Made by a program: the position numbers and the translations under genes
In this document: piece after piece, positions 34,402 through 43,762 of the stretch
Numbering within the stretch: the first letter of the stretch is position 1
How the letters are laid out: every line of letters begins with the position of its first letter
The notes under the pieces: model-generated
Seen by the model: only the letters and a program-made list of their open reading frames with translations
Databases searched by the model: none
Told to the model about the DNA's origin: nothing
Source of the DNA: Muriicola jejuensis
GTDB taxonomy: Bacteria > Bacteroidota > Bacteroidia > Flavobacteriales > Flavobacteriaceae
Length of the DNA: 64,000 nucleotides
Direction of reading: 5' to 3'
Assembly: GCF_010671595.1 (NCBI RefSeq)
Contig: NZ_JAABOP010000001.1
Coordinates: 1,240,001-1,304,000 of the forward strand

Positions 34402-35964
34402 ATGTCTGACGATCAAAAAAAGCAGTTGGAACAACAGCTGTGGAACATCGCCAACGAACTGCGCGGTAAGATGGATGCCGATGAATTTAGGGACTATATT
34501 CTCGGCTTTATTTTTTACAAATACCTGTCGGAAAAGCAATACCTCTATGCCAATACGCTTCTGGAAACGGAAGCTATAAAGGATTACCGAAAGGTAACCA
34601 ATGAGGAAGACCTGGAGGCTATCCGAGAAGAGTCTTTGATCAAACTGGGGTACTTCTTAAGACCAGAAGAATTGTTTAGTGCCATGGCGGCCAAGGGAAA
34701 TGCGAATAAGGAAACGGAAAGCAATTTTATCCTAAGTGATCTCGAGAAAATCCTCACCAACATTGAGCAGAGCACCATGGGTACTGAGAGTGAGGACGAC
34801 TTCAACAAGCTCTTTGAAGACCTTGACCTCAACAGCACCAAACTGGGGCGTTCCGTGGAAGCGCGGAACAGTCTTATCGCCAAGGTGCTGGCCCATTTGG
34901 ATAAGATTGATTTTGCCTTGGAAGACAGCGAGAGTGACGTATTGGGAGATGCCTATGAATATCTGATTGCTCAGTTCGCCAGTGGGGCCGGGAAGAAGGC
35001 CGGGGAGTTTTACACCCCTCAGGAGGTGAGCAAGATTCTGGCCAAGATTGTGACCACGGGGAAGAAGAGATTAAAAAGTGTGTACGACCCCACCTGCGGC
35101 TCCGGGTCATTGCTGTTGAGGGTAGCCCGGGAAGTGGAGGTGGATGACTTCTTTGGACAGGAACTCAACCGCACCACCTACAACCTGTGCAGGATGAACA
35201 TGATATTGCACGACGTGCATTTCCGCCACTTCGATATCCGGCAGGAAGACACCTTGGAACACCCCCAGCATCTGGACATGAAGTTTGAGGCCGTGGTGGC
35301 CAATCCTCCGTTTTCGGCCAAATGGAAGGGGAATAAGAATCCTTTGAATGAGAACGATGAGCGGTTTAGCCAGTACGGGCGTTTAGCGCCTTCCTCTAAG
35401 GCCGATTTTGCCTTTGTCCAACACATGATCTACCAGCTGGCTGAAAACGGCACCATGGCCTGTATTTTACCCCATGGGGTCTTGTTTAGGGGTGCTGCAG
35501 AAGAAACCATACGAAAATACCTGATTAAGAAACTCAATTATCTGGATGCCGTCATTGGCTTGCCCGCCAACATCTTTTACGGTACCAGCATCCCTACCTG
35601 TATTTTGGTGATCAGTAAATGCCGGGTGCAGGACGATAATATCCTGTTTATTGATGCTTCACAAAGTTTTGAAAAAGTGGGTAATCAGAATCGACTCAGA
35701 GAAGAGGACATTGATAAAATCATCTCCACCTATCGGAATAGGGAAACCCTAGATAAATACAGTTATGTGGCCCCAATTTCTGAGGTCAAGGAAAATGAAT
35801 ACAACCTAAACATCCCACGCTATGTGGATACATTTGAGGAAGAAGAGCCTGTTGATTTAGATAGTATTGCTTTAGAATTAAAGACTTTGTCTTGGGATTT
35901 GGAAATTGTAGATAAAAAAATTCTTTCTTTTTGTAATGAATTAAACATTGAGGCTCCACTTTAA
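34402..35964 (+). CDS. hsdM: Type I restriction-modification system, methyltransferase subunit
   Basis: 520 residues. The N-terminal helical HsdM domain (about 1-140) contains LWNIANELRGKMDADEFRDYIL. The adenine methyltransferase core has motif I DPTCGSGSLLLRVA near residue 233 and motif IV VVANPPFSAKW near 300. It transfers a methyl group from S-adenosylmethionine to adenine in the site chosen by HsdS. The first gene of the operon; hsdS begins 1 bp after its stop. The last 100 bp turn AT-rich, as in hsdS. Confidence 0.97.
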   Translation: MSDDQKKQLEQQLWNIANELRGKMDADEFRDYILGFIFYKYLSEKQYLYANTLLETEAIKDYRKVTNEEDLEAIREESLIKLGYFLRPEELFSAMAAKGNANKETESNFILSDLEKILTNIEQSTMGTESEDDFNKLFEDLDLNSTKLGRSVEARNSLIAKVLAHLDKIDFALEDSESDVLGDAYEYLIAQFASGAGKKAGEFYTPQEVSKILAKIVTTGKKRLKSVYDPTCGSGSLLLRVAREVEVDDFFGQELNRTTYNLCRMNMILHDVHFRHFDIRQEDTLEHPQHLDMKFEAVVANPPFSAKWKGNKNPLNENDERFSQYGRLAPSSKADFAFVQHMIYQLAENGTMACILPHGVLFRGAAEETIRKYLIKKLNYLDAVIGLPANIFYGTSIPTCILVISKCRVQDDNILFIDASQSFEKVGNQNRLREEDIDKIISTYRNRETLDKYSYVAPISEVKENEYNLNIPRYVDTFEEEEPVDLDSIALELKTLSWDLEIVDKKILSFCNELNIEAPL

Positions 35965-35965
35965 G

Positions 35966-37189
35966 ATGCAATCTGTAAAAGTAAATCCAGCATTAAGGTT
36001 TCCTGAGTTTAATAGTAGTTGGAATGAGGTTAAGTTAAAAGATGTTTCGACTAAAATAGGTAGTGGTAAAACTCCACTAGGAGGAGAAACAGTATATACT
36101 GATGCCGGCATACCATTTATACGAAGTCAAAATGTAGTTGATGGTTCTTTAAAATTGGATGGCACCTACATAACTCATGAAGTACATCAGGAAATGAAGA
36201 GCAGTAAAGTTTATTCTAAAGATGTGCTTTTAAATATTACAGGAGCGTCTATCGGCAGAAGCTGCGTAGTTCCAGAAGAATTTGAAGAGGGCAATGTAAA
36301 TCAGCACGTATGCATAATAAGATTAAAGTCTTATGAATCTAAATTCATTCAATCATTCCTAAGTTCCTGGCGAGGTCAGAAATTAATTTATCAAGGTCAA
36401 ACAGGTAGTGGAAGGGAAGGAATTAATTTTGATAGTATAGGAAGATTTAAAATAAAGGTTCCTGAAATTGAAGAACAACAAAAAATCGCCTCCTTTCTTT
36501 CAGCGGTGGACAAAAAAATCCAGTTGTTAGAGCAAAAGAAAGCTTTCTTAGAAGAGTACAAAAAAGGGGTGATGCAAAAGCTGTTTAGCCGGGAAATTCG
36601 CTTTAAACCTGAGGGGGGTGGGGAGTTTCCGGAGTGGGAGGAAATTCGACTCGGTCAAGTATTATCCGAAGTCAAAAGAAAATCAAAAACGAATAATCAA
36701 CACCGCGTAATATCTTCAACAACAACGGGACTATATTATCAAGATGAATATTTCACTAGAGACATTTCAAGTTCTGATAACACAGGATACAAAATATTAG
36801 AAAAGAATCAGCTTGTCTTTAGCCCTCAAAATATTTGGATGGGCAATATTAATGTTAATACCCAATTTGACATCGGAATTGTTTCTCCTTCTTATAAGAT
36901 TTATGATTTTAAGAAAGGATATAATCCATTGTATTTCAATGACTTTCTTAAAACTCCTATTATGCAACATGAATACATGATATCATCTGAACAAGGAGCA
37001 TCGGTTGTTAGAAGAAATCTAAATATAGATTTATTTAATAGTATTAGAATAAAAGTGCCAAGCGAAACGGAGCAAAACATTATAGCCAATTTTTTATCTA
37101 CTCTTGACAAGAAAATTGAATTTCAAATTTCACAAATAGAGCGAACAAAGCAGTTCAAAAAAGGCTTGCTGCAACAAATGTTCGTTTAA
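35966..37189 (+). CDS. hsdS: Type I restriction-modification system, specificity subunit
   Basis: 407 residues from the ATG at 35966. Two target-recognition domains (about 10-180 and 215-375) are each followed by a conserved helical spacer: EEQQKIASFLSAVDKKIQLLEQ and EQNIIANFLSTLDKKIEFQIS. Each TRD reads half of a bipartite DNA site. Its AT-rich composition compared with hsdM and hsdR fits the frequent exchange of specificity genes. The stop is 5 bp before the DUF2971 gene. The recognition sequence cannot be deduced. Confidence 0.96.
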   Translation: MQSVKVNPALRFPEFNSSWNEVKLKDVSTKIGSGKTPLGGETVYTDAGIPFIRSQNVVDGSLKLDGTYITHEVHQEMKSSKVYSKDVLLNITGASIGRSCVVPEEFEEGNVNQHVCIIRLKSYESKFIQSFLSSWRGQKLIYQGQTGSGREGINFDSIGRFKIKVPEIEEQQKIASFLSAVDKKIQLLEQKKAFLEEYKKGVMQKLFSREIRFKPEGGGEFPEWEEIRLGQVLSEVKRKSKTNNQHRVISSTTTGLYYQDEYFTRDISSSDNTGYKILEKNQLVFSPQNIWMGNINVNTQFDIGIVSPSYKIYDFKKGYNPLYFNDFLKTPIMQHEYMISSEQGASVVRRNLNIDLFNSIRIKVPSETEQNIIANFLSTLDKKIEFQISQIERTKQFKKGLLQQMFV

Positions 37190-37194
37190 TTATA

Positions 37195-38022
37195 ATGATC
37201 GATTTTGCAAAGAAATATGGAGTTAGTTTTTGGTTGGAAAAGAACAAGGTGGATTTTCCAAAAACGCTTTTCAAATACAGAACTTGGTCCAATCAATTTC
37301 ACCGATATTTTATTTCTAATCGGGAGGTGTTTTTTGCTTCACCGACAAGTTTTGAAGATGATTTAGACTGTAAATCTCCGCCACGGTATGACCTGCTTTC
37401 AAAAAATGAAATTTTAGAACTATTTGAGGATTATAGTCATAGACGTAACCCTCATTTCTCACCTACTCAGCATTTAGAGTTCATTAATGAACTTAGAGAA
37501 AACTCTCCCTTAAATGACCCCATTAAGGTTAAAGAATGGATGAGTCATTACAATGAAAAATACTTTGAAAGAGAGGGCATTTTTAGTCTTACTGCTAATT
37601 ATAATAATAACCAGATGTGGACTAAATATTCTGAGAACAACAAAGGATTTTGTGTAGCTTATGATTCAGAAGTGCTATTTAATTACCTAGGAGGTGGAGG
37701 AGCAGTTAAATATGTCGAAAAATTACCTATCGTTAAACCAAGACCCTTCATGAGTTTGGATGAGGCATTTTTTATTAGGGTATTCCACAAAACAAATGAG
37801 TGGAAATTCGAACAAGAATATAGGGCGATTAAATTTCTGAAAGATAACGAGACACAAGCCGACCGAAAGGTGACTTTACCCCAAAACGCAATAATTGCAA
37901 TAATCCTAGGGGATAAAATGCCTCCTAAATTTGAAGAAGAGCTAAGAGGAAGTGTAAAGTCTAACATAGGTGATGTTGAAATCCTTCGAAGGAATCAAGT
38001 TAACCTAAATAGTTTTAACTAA
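37195..38022 (+). CDS. DUF2971 domain protein inside the hsd operon
   Basis: 275 residues, no signal peptide. Family hallmarks are LFKYRTWSNQFHRYFISNRE, FASPTSFEDDLD, GIFSLTANYNNNQMWTKYS and KGFCVAYDSE, then WKFEQEYRAIKF. DUF2971 proteins have no settled biochemical role but are often found near phage-defence genes. Here it lies between hsdS (5 bp away) and hsdR, with its stop and the hsdR start overlapping by 1 bp (taATG), so it is a true member of the operon. AT-rich like hsdS. Confidence 0.85.
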   Translation: MIDFAKKYGVSFWLEKNKVDFPKTLFKYRTWSNQFHRYFISNREVFFASPTSFEDDLDCKSPPRYDLLSKNEILELFEDYSHRRNPHFSPTQHLEFINELRENSPLNDPIKVKEWMSHYNEKYFEREGIFSLTANYNNNQMWTKYSENNKGFCVAYDSEVLFNYLGGGGAVKYVEKLPIVKPRPFMSLDEAFFIRVFHKTNEWKFEQEYRAIKFLKDNETQADRKVTLPQNAIIAIILGDKMPPKFEEELRGSVKSNIGDVEILRRNQVNLNSFN

Positions 38023-40850
38023 TGACCACCCAACCAGAAGCCATCCTGGAACAGAATCTGGTGCAACAGCTCCATGAGCTGGGATATAAAAAGGTCGTTA
38101 TTACAGATGAAGCGGGTCTTATCAACAATCTAAAATCCCAACTTGAAAAACATAATCAGATTACTCTTTCAGAGTTTGAGTTCGGTCAGATTCTTAATCA
38201 ACTTTCCAAAGGCAATATCTACCAAAAAGCCAAGACCCTACGAGACCGTATCGCCTACGAAAAAGAGGATAGGAGTACTGGCTATCTGGAGCTGATTAAT
38301 CAGATTCACTGGTGTAAAAACCAGTATCAGGTGACGAGTCAGGTCACCATGGAAGGGCGCTATAAAAACCGCTATGACGTTACCCTTTTGGTAAACGGTT
38401 TACCGCTGGTTCAGGTAGAACTCAAGCGCAGGGGCCTGGAACTCAAAGAGGCCTTTAACCAGACCAACCGTTACCAACGGCATAGTTTTGGGGCGGGTTC
38501 GGGCCTGTTTCAATTCATCCAGTTGTTTGTGATCAGCAATGGGGTGAATACAAAATACTACGCCAACAATTCTATCAAAGCCCGTTCTTTTAAACAAACG
38601 TTTTTCTGGGCAGACAGGGACAACAAAAAGATCACCCAACTCAAGCCCTTTACGGAAGCCTTTTTGGAGCCTTGTCATCTCTCCAAGATGATCACCAAAT
38701 ACATTGTCCTCAACACCAATGGGGAATTGATGGTGCTGAGGCCCTATCAATACTACGCCACAGAGGCCATAGTAGAAAGGGTGAAGAATAGCAAGAAAAA
38801 TGGCTATATCTGGCATACTACGGGCTCTGGAAAGACCCTTACGTCATTTAAAGCAAGTCAGATTTTGACCAACCTCCCCGAGGTGTATAAAGCCGTTTTT
38901 GTGGTAGACCGCAAAGACCTGGATTACCAGACCATCAAGGAGTTCAACAGCTTTAGCGAAGGCAGTATTGATGCCACGGATAACACCATAACCCTGGTGC
39001 GCCAGCTCGGAGATGATACCAAGCTTATTGTCACGACCATCCAAAAGCTAAACAATGCCATCCAGCGGGAGCGCTATATCAAAAAGACATCCAAATTACA
39101 GCAAGAACGCATCGTATTTATTTTTGACGAATGTCATCGGAGTCAGTTTGGAGAAACCCATCAGCGCATCAAAGACTTCTTCCCCAATGCCCAGATGTTT
39201 GGCTTTACAGGGACACCCATCTTTGCAGATAACGCCTTTAAAAACGCCCTTGGGAAGCGCACAACCAAGGAGTTGTTCGGGGAGTGTTTGCACAAATACG
39301 TCATCACAGATGCCATACGCGATCAGAACGTTTTGAAGTTTTCCATTGAGTACATCAGCACGTTTCGATCAAAAGAAGGAGTGGTAGACATTCAGATCGA
39401 AGACATAAACCGTCGGGAGGTCATGGAAGACGAAAGGCGGCTGGAAAAGGTGGTGGAGTACATACTGCTCAATCACAACAGGAAGACCCACAGCAGGCGG
39501 TTTACGGCCCTCATGTGCGTTCAGGGGATCGATACGTTGATTCAATATTACCAGCTCTTTAAACAGAAACAGGAGGGAGTAGAAAATCCGTTGAAGGTAG
39601 CCACCATTTTCTCCTATCGGGCCAATGAGGAAGATGGAGATGCCATTGGGTATCTCCCGGATGAAGATATTTTAATGGCTGCAGAACCCGAGGCGGAATA
39701 TCAGACTTCCCACTCCCGGGATCAGTTGGAGTCCTTTATCCAGGACTACAACGGCATGTTCCAAACCAACTATTCCACGGAGGATTTTTACGCCTATTAC
39801 AAGGACATTGCCAAACGGGTAAAGAACCGGCAAGTTGATGTGTTGTTGGTGGTCAATATGTTTTTGACCGGCTTTGACAGTAAGCCCCTCAACACCATTT
39901 ACGTAGACAAAAACCTGAGATACCACGGATTGATTCAGGCTTATTCCCGTACCAACCGTATCCTGGATGAGGTAAAATCCCAGGGGAATGTGGTGAGTTT
40001 CCGTAACCTGAAGAAGGCTACAGATGAGGCCATTACCTTGTTTTCCAACAAGGAAGCCATAGAAGAAATCATCCTGGAACCCTACGATCACTATGTGGCA
40101 GATTTTAAGGAGGCCGCTTCCAAATTATTTGAAATTGCCCCCACGGTAGACAGCATAAATGACTTTCTTTCAGAGGAAGAAGAATTGGCCTTTGTCAAGG
40201 CGTTCCGCAATCTGATCCGGATCAAAAACGTGCTTACCTCCTTTACCGAATATGAGATAGACGACCTCGATTTTCCGGAACAATTATTCGAAGATTACAA
40301 GAGCAAATACCTTGACCTGTACGACAAGGTAAGGCAAGACCATGCAAAAGAAAAGGCCTCCATTTTGGATGACATCGACTTCGAACTGGAGCTTATCCAC
40401 CGGGATGAAATCAACGTCACCTACATCCTCAAACTACTGGCAGGCTTGAAGGACCAAAAACCCAAAGAGCGAGAGAAACAGCGCAAGATCATTTCAGACA
40501 TCCTGGACTCCGAAACCCAGCTCAGAAGCAAGAAAGAACTTATCGAAAAGTTTATTGAGGAAAACCTGCCTCTGATCACAGACTCCGAGCAAGTCTATGA
40601 AGAATTCGAAAGATTCTGGACCCGTGAAAAGGAAAAGAGCATCCTTCAGTTGAGTCAGGAAGAAAACCTGGATTCAGAAAAAGTACAGGCGGTGATCAGC
40701 AACTACCTCTTCACCCAAAAAGAACCTTTACGGGACGAACTCATTGCTGCCATGAACGAACGCCCAGGCCTGAGAGAACGCGCCTCAGCCGCCAAGAAAA
40801 TCATGGCCAAGATCCGGGAGTTTATAGAGACTTTTGTGGAGGGGATATGA
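38022..40850 (+). CDS. hsdR: Type I restriction-modification system, restriction/translocation subunit
   Basis: 942 residues. The N-terminal nuclease domain has RYDVTLLVNGLPLVQVELKRRG (Asp near 118, ExK near 133-135). The SF2 helicase motor follows, with Walker A TTGSGKT near 265-271, DEAD-type box DECH near 368-371 and motif VI YSRTNRILDEVK. It translocates DNA and cuts unmodified DNA far from the site. Base composition is closer to the chromosome average than that of hsdS. The 3' end overlaps the next gene by 4 bp (ATGA). Confidence 0.97.
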   Translation: MTTQPEAILEQNLVQQLHELGYKKVVITDEAGLINNLKSQLEKHNQITLSEFEFGQILNQLSKGNIYQKAKTLRDRIAYEKEDRSTGYLELINQIHWCKNQYQVTSQVTMEGRYKNRYDVTLLVNGLPLVQVELKRRGLELKEAFNQTNRYQRHSFGAGSGLFQFIQLFVISNGVNTKYYANNSIKARSFKQTFFWADRDNKKITQLKPFTEAFLEPCHLSKMITKYIVLNTNGELMVLRPYQYYATEAIVERVKNSKKNGYIWHTTGSGKTLTSFKASQILTNLPEVYKAVFVVDRKDLDYQTIKEFNSFSEGSIDATDNTITLVRQLGDDTKLIVTTIQKLNNAIQRERYIKKTSKLQQERIVFIFDECHRSQFGETHQRIKDFFPNAQMFGFTGTPIFADNAFKNALGKRTTKELFGECLHKYVITDAIRDQNVLKFSIEYISTFRSKEGVVDIQIEDINRREVMEDERRLEKVVEYILLNHNRKTHSRRFTALMCVQGIDTLIQYYQLFKQKQEGVENPLKVATIFSYRANEEDGDAIGYLPDEDILMAAEPEAEYQTSHSRDQLESFIQDYNGMFQTNYSTEDFYAYYKDIAKRVKNRQVDVLLVVNMFLTGFDSKPLNTIYVDKNLRYHGLIQAYSRTNRILDEVKSQGNVVSFRNLKKATDEAITLFSNKEAIEEIILEPYDHYVADFKEAASKLFEIAPTVDSINDFLSEEEELAFVKAFRNLIRIKNVLTSFTEYEIDDLDFPEQLFEDYKSKYLDLYDKVRQDHAKEKASILDDIDFELELIHRDEINVTYILKLLAGLKDQKPKEREKQRKIISDILDSETQLRSKKELIEKFIEENLPLITDSEQVYEEFERFWTREKEKSILQLSQEENLDSEKVQAVISNYLFTQKEPLRDELIAAMNERPGLRERASAAKKIMAKIREFIETFVEGI

Positions 40851-42712
40851 ACTTAATCTGTTCCATATTTATGAATATAATGGAGCTATATAGGAGAATC
40901 AGAAATTCGATTTTCAGATGGTTGAATAGACTGTTTAATAAATCTAGAAATAACTGTAAAGTGATTGGACGAATATTGAAATATGATGATTTTTTTAATG
41001 ACGCTAAGCCTAATGACAGGTTTTCATTAATAGCTCATATTCCACGCAGTGAATTGATAGCTAATTTTTCCAGTATTAACCATAAGCTTAAAGCTCCATT
41101 GGCATTGGAATTCAATTATACTTTGGAGAATCAAATAAATATAATTTCTACTATTTTTCAAATACATAATGTAAAAGAGAATTTAAAGTATTGCAAAGTT
41201 TATTTAGATAGGCTTTCACAGATATTCGAGCATAGTAGGGGGGGAATTGCAATAGCAACTAGAACTAGTTGTCTGTATGCTCTTAATGACTTGTTATTTA
41301 GTAAACAAATTGAACATGAAGAGATAATCGGTATAAAGTTTTATCCACAAGACTTTGAAGCAATTTTTAAATTTTTATTGCTAAGCAACGAGGACTTACT
41401 AAACTATAACTCTGTTTATGATGAAGAAATCACAGCCGATAATTTGGGTTCAGAATTTTTCGAAGTTTTTATGTTCAAAGAAATACCTAATAACCAATAT
41501 AGTTATGTGCAAAATCCAATAAACTTACTCGAGAGAAGTCGATGTCTTTTTGATTACATCAAGTCTAAATACTCACAAGAATTAAAAGAATTTACGCAAC
41601 TATATCAAATAAATGATGCTGAGGATTATATCAAAATTATAGCTAATGGCTTTTTCTTTGATTCCGGAATGACAAATATCCAGGCTTACAGGGTTAAAAA
41701 AACTAATAAACTTCATATCGCACGTATGGATATGCTAAGTAAACGTGGTGGAGGTAAACCTAACACTGGGGTTAAGAAGTTTGAATTTTTGGAAATCAAA
41801 AAGGCTCCTTTATACAAGTTAGAAGGTGCCGAGGGGAAAGATGAAGATATTTACATACTTATGGATAATACTTTTTTAATAGAAAAGTGTTACGATCTTT
41901 TTTTCTGGGATTTCTATTTTGATGTTTTAAAACCTAAGGGGATTAAAATAGAGGACTGGGGAAGTGAAGTAGGGAAGTTTTTCGAGGAGTATTCTGATAC
42001 GATTCTACGACGAATATTTGATAAACAAAAGGACATAAACATAAAAAGCACCAATGAACTAGTGGTTAAGGGTGTTGAATATGCTGATTTTCTTATCAGA
42101 AGAAAGAGGCAAATCGTGCTTATTCAGGCTAAAAGAACTTTTTTGCCGCAGATAAAATATAAAGAGGTTTATTCTCTGGAAGACTATAAGGAAATAAATA
42201 AGGAAGAATTTTATGAAAGGTTTGGCCTAAACCAAATTGTGGATATGAGCATTGCTAGGATAAATGAATATTTGTACGAGGTCGACCCAAATACACCCAA
42301 AAGCAAACTCTTTATTTATCCTGTATTACTTATAAATGAACCAATAATATCGATGGGTATAACAACATATATATTCAATAAAAAGTTTTACGACCTAATG
42401 AATGAAAAACGCATTCCTTTGGAATCTAAAGAATATCGAATAAGTAGATTGGTTATACTACATATTGGGGAATTAGAACGACTTCAAAAAGCTTTGAAGA
42501 AAAGAAGTATCAAACTAGATCAGTTTTTAGCTGGTTATGCATCCTCGACTGATATTAAACAAATAAGAAATCCATATGCACAATTCCAAACATTGGATAA
42601 TTATATTCGAAAGAAGGTAAAAGCAGGTGCGATTCCGGATTATTTGATGCAGGGTGGAGGAATAATTCAAAAGTTGGTAGAATTTGGACAGAAATCAGCA
42701 GGAATTAATTAA
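40847..42712 (+). CDS. Putative PD-(D/E)xK-type nuclease, accessory gene of the hsd operon
   Basis: 621 residues, AT-rich, starting with ATGA overlap on hsdR. I do not recognise a family. The C-terminal half has VKGVEYADFLIRRKRQIV followed by LIQAKRT: Glu411, Asp414 and Gln427-Ala-Lys429, the spacing of QxK nucleases of the Mrr/PD-(D/E)xK superfamily. The N-terminal 400 residues are helical/mixed with no motif seen. The start might be internal (MELYRRIRN at 40880). It could be a second nuclease of a defence operon, but activity is not proven. Confidence 0.75.
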   Translation: MNLICSIFMNIMELYRRIRNSIFRWLNRLFNKSRNNCKVIGRILKYDDFFNDAKPNDRFSLIAHIPRSELIANFSSINHKLKAPLALEFNYTLENQINIISTIFQIHNVKENLKYCKVYLDRLSQIFEHSRGGIAIATRTSCLYALNDLLFSKQIEHEEIIGIKFYPQDFEAIFKFLLLSNEDLLNYNSVYDEEITADNLGSEFFEVFMFKEIPNNQYSYVQNPINLLERSRCLFDYIKSKYSQELKEFTQLYQINDAEDYIKIIANGFFFDSGMTNIQAYRVKKTNKLHIARMDMLSKRGGGKPNTGVKKFEFLEIKKAPLYKLEGAEGKDEDIYILMDNTFLIEKCYDLFFWDFYFDVLKPKGIKIEDWGSEVGKFFEEYSDTILRRIFDKQKDINIKSTNELVVKGVEYADFLIRRKRQIVLIQAKRTFLPQIKYKEVYSLEDYKEINKEEFYERFGLNQIVDMSIARINEYLYEVDPNTPKSKLFIYPVLLINEPIISMGITTYIFNKKFYDLMNEKRIPLESKEYRISRLVILHIGELERLQKALKKRSIKLDQFLAGYASSTDIKQIRNPYAQFQTLDNYIRKKVKAGAIPDYLMQGGGIIQKLVEFGQKSAGIN

Positions 42713-42789
42713 TTCGGGGATAATACGGGGAAGTAATAAAAATAAATAACCATAGCAGTTTTATAATCAAACTGTTAGGGTTTTTAAAT

Positions 42790-42833
42790 GCGGTCTGGAC
42801 GGGACTCGAACCCGCAACCCCCTGCTTGGCAGT
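42790..42833 (-). pseudogene. 3' half of a degraded tRNA-Asp gene, possible attachment-site remnant
   Basis: On the minus strand this reads as the anticodon-arm 3' part, variable loop, a T arm (GCGGG, TTCGAGT, CCCGT) and the acceptor strand CCAGACC with discriminator G. This matches the 3' half of bacteroidotal tRNA-Asp. The anticodon loop reads CTGCCAA where CTGTCAC is expected, and no D arm or 5' acceptor strand is found in the preceding 40 bases, which belong to a lipoprotein gene. tRNA 3' ends are common integration sites, so this may be the scar of an element. Confidence 0.7.
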
Positions 42834-42836
42834 CAG

Positions 42837-43211
42837 CTACTCCATCTTCTTCTTCAACTCAGCGATCTGGGCATCCAGATTTTGGATAATGGGGTTGGAG
42901 GGACTGGATGATCTCAGTAGCCTACTTCTTTCCTGGTTCAGCTCCAAGATCAGAGTAAGCCGGTCTGGCTTCTCATTAAAAGAGAATTTATCCATTTTAT
43001 CCATCAGACTGAGCCTCGTTTTGTTGAGGTAGTAGAATGTAAGGCCATCCTGTTCTCCATCTTCAAGCAGGGTCAGCATGTCATGCTCAATTTCTTTGAG
43101 AAGATTGTTCATGGAGGTTTGGATTTCGGAGTTCTCTTGGGTGATCTCCCGGTCCAGATTTTGAGCACAGGAAAGAAATAGGAGGGAAAGGATGAGGACG
43201 AATTTTTTCAT
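42837..43211 (-). CDS. Small coiled-coil lipoprotein, unknown function
   Basis: 124 residues with leader MKKFVLILSLLFLSCAQN. The mature part is almost all helical and charged, with likely coiled coil at the C-terminus (QNLDAQIAELKKKME). No family recognised. The TAG stop at 42837-42839 directly abuts the tRNA-Asp remnant, so the C-terminus may have been redrawn by recombination there. Confidence 0.7.
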   Translation of the reverse strand: MKKFVLILSLLFLSCAQNLDREITQENSEIQTSMNNLLKEIEHDMLTLLEDGEQDGLTFYYLNKTRLSLMDKMDKFSFNEKPDRLTLILELNQERSRLLRSSSPSNPIIQNLDAQIAELKKKME

Positions 43212-43255
43212 AACTTAAATTTACTTAAAAAGAATCTCCAAACACAAATACCCCG

Positions 43256-43332
43256 TTGCGCAGTAGTTGTACTGCTGCGCTGCTTTTAGCATATTGCCAA
43301 CTTACCGCAGGAGTTCAACTCCTGCGGAACGG
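43256..43332. repeat. Paired short palindromes (GCGCAGTAGT and CCGCAGGAGT types)
   Basis: GCGCAGTAG/CTGCTGCGC arms at 43258-43280, a spacer of 24 bp, then CCGCAGGAGTTC/CTCCTGCGG at 43305-43327. This is the clearest copy of the tandem pair. With copy F and the CCTCC palindrome it fills the gene-free gap 43212-43762. Confidence 0.8.
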
Positions 43333-43350
43333 TACAACTTCTTTGGTACT

Positions 43351-43608
43351 CCCCGAAAGTTTTCAGAAATAGCGACGAGGCCAGCGCATGTGCATTTCAC
43401 AAGCCAATTATTATGAGGGAATGCGCAATAGCACGGAGCGTCAAGCCGGGTTCGCGGTTTTTGTCCCAGACAGATTGACAACGAATCAACTGAAGCATGC
43501 GGACAAAAAATTTCCTATAAACTTTCTTGATTTTTTCGTCTATTTTTTATCAAGAAAAAATGGACATAAAAGGAAAAAGAAAGCTTCGTTTTGAGCGGGA
43601 GATAATTA
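43351..43608 (+). repeat. Structured dispersed repeat, copy F
   Basis: It begins CCCCGAAAGTTTTCAG and keeps the conserved GCGAGGCCAGCGCATGTGCA-like block. The middle hairpin (43458-43509) has arms TTTTTGTCC / GGACAAAAA. The last hairpin (43538-43565) has arms GTCTATTTTTT and AAAAAATGGAC (one G-T pair) around ATCAAG, preceded by CTTGAT. An A-rich tail follows. Confidence 0.82.
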
Positions 43609-43677
43609 CCCACCCCTAACCCCTCCGTTTAGGAGTGAATGGGAATGGAACATTCTCCTTCACTCCAGGAGGGGAGA
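43608..43677. repeat. CCTCC-type palindrome repeat
   Basis: ACCCACCCCTAACCCCTCC at 43608 and CTCCAGGAGGGGAG at 43664 form the long version of the CCTCC family, with a 30-bp middle. The same long version occurs at 47355-47427, the short one at 28597, 30209, 34201, 46146 and 49156. Confidence 0.7.
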
Positions 43678-43762
43678 AAATTGGAATTTAAATCTCCCAT
43701 GCCAATTTACCCGCCTGTGGAGAGCAGGAGGGATTTCTACTCCGTTGTCTGCAGTCTCTTAT

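Noticed and set aside
34402-42712. Prophage or conjugative element
   Set aside because: No integrase, phage structural, relaxase or Tra-type gene is present. Only restriction-modification and accessory genes are found.
42786-42862. A complete tRNA gene on the minus strand
   Set aside because: The 5' acceptor strand and D arm are missing; those bases encode the end of a lipoprotein. Only the 3' half is supported.
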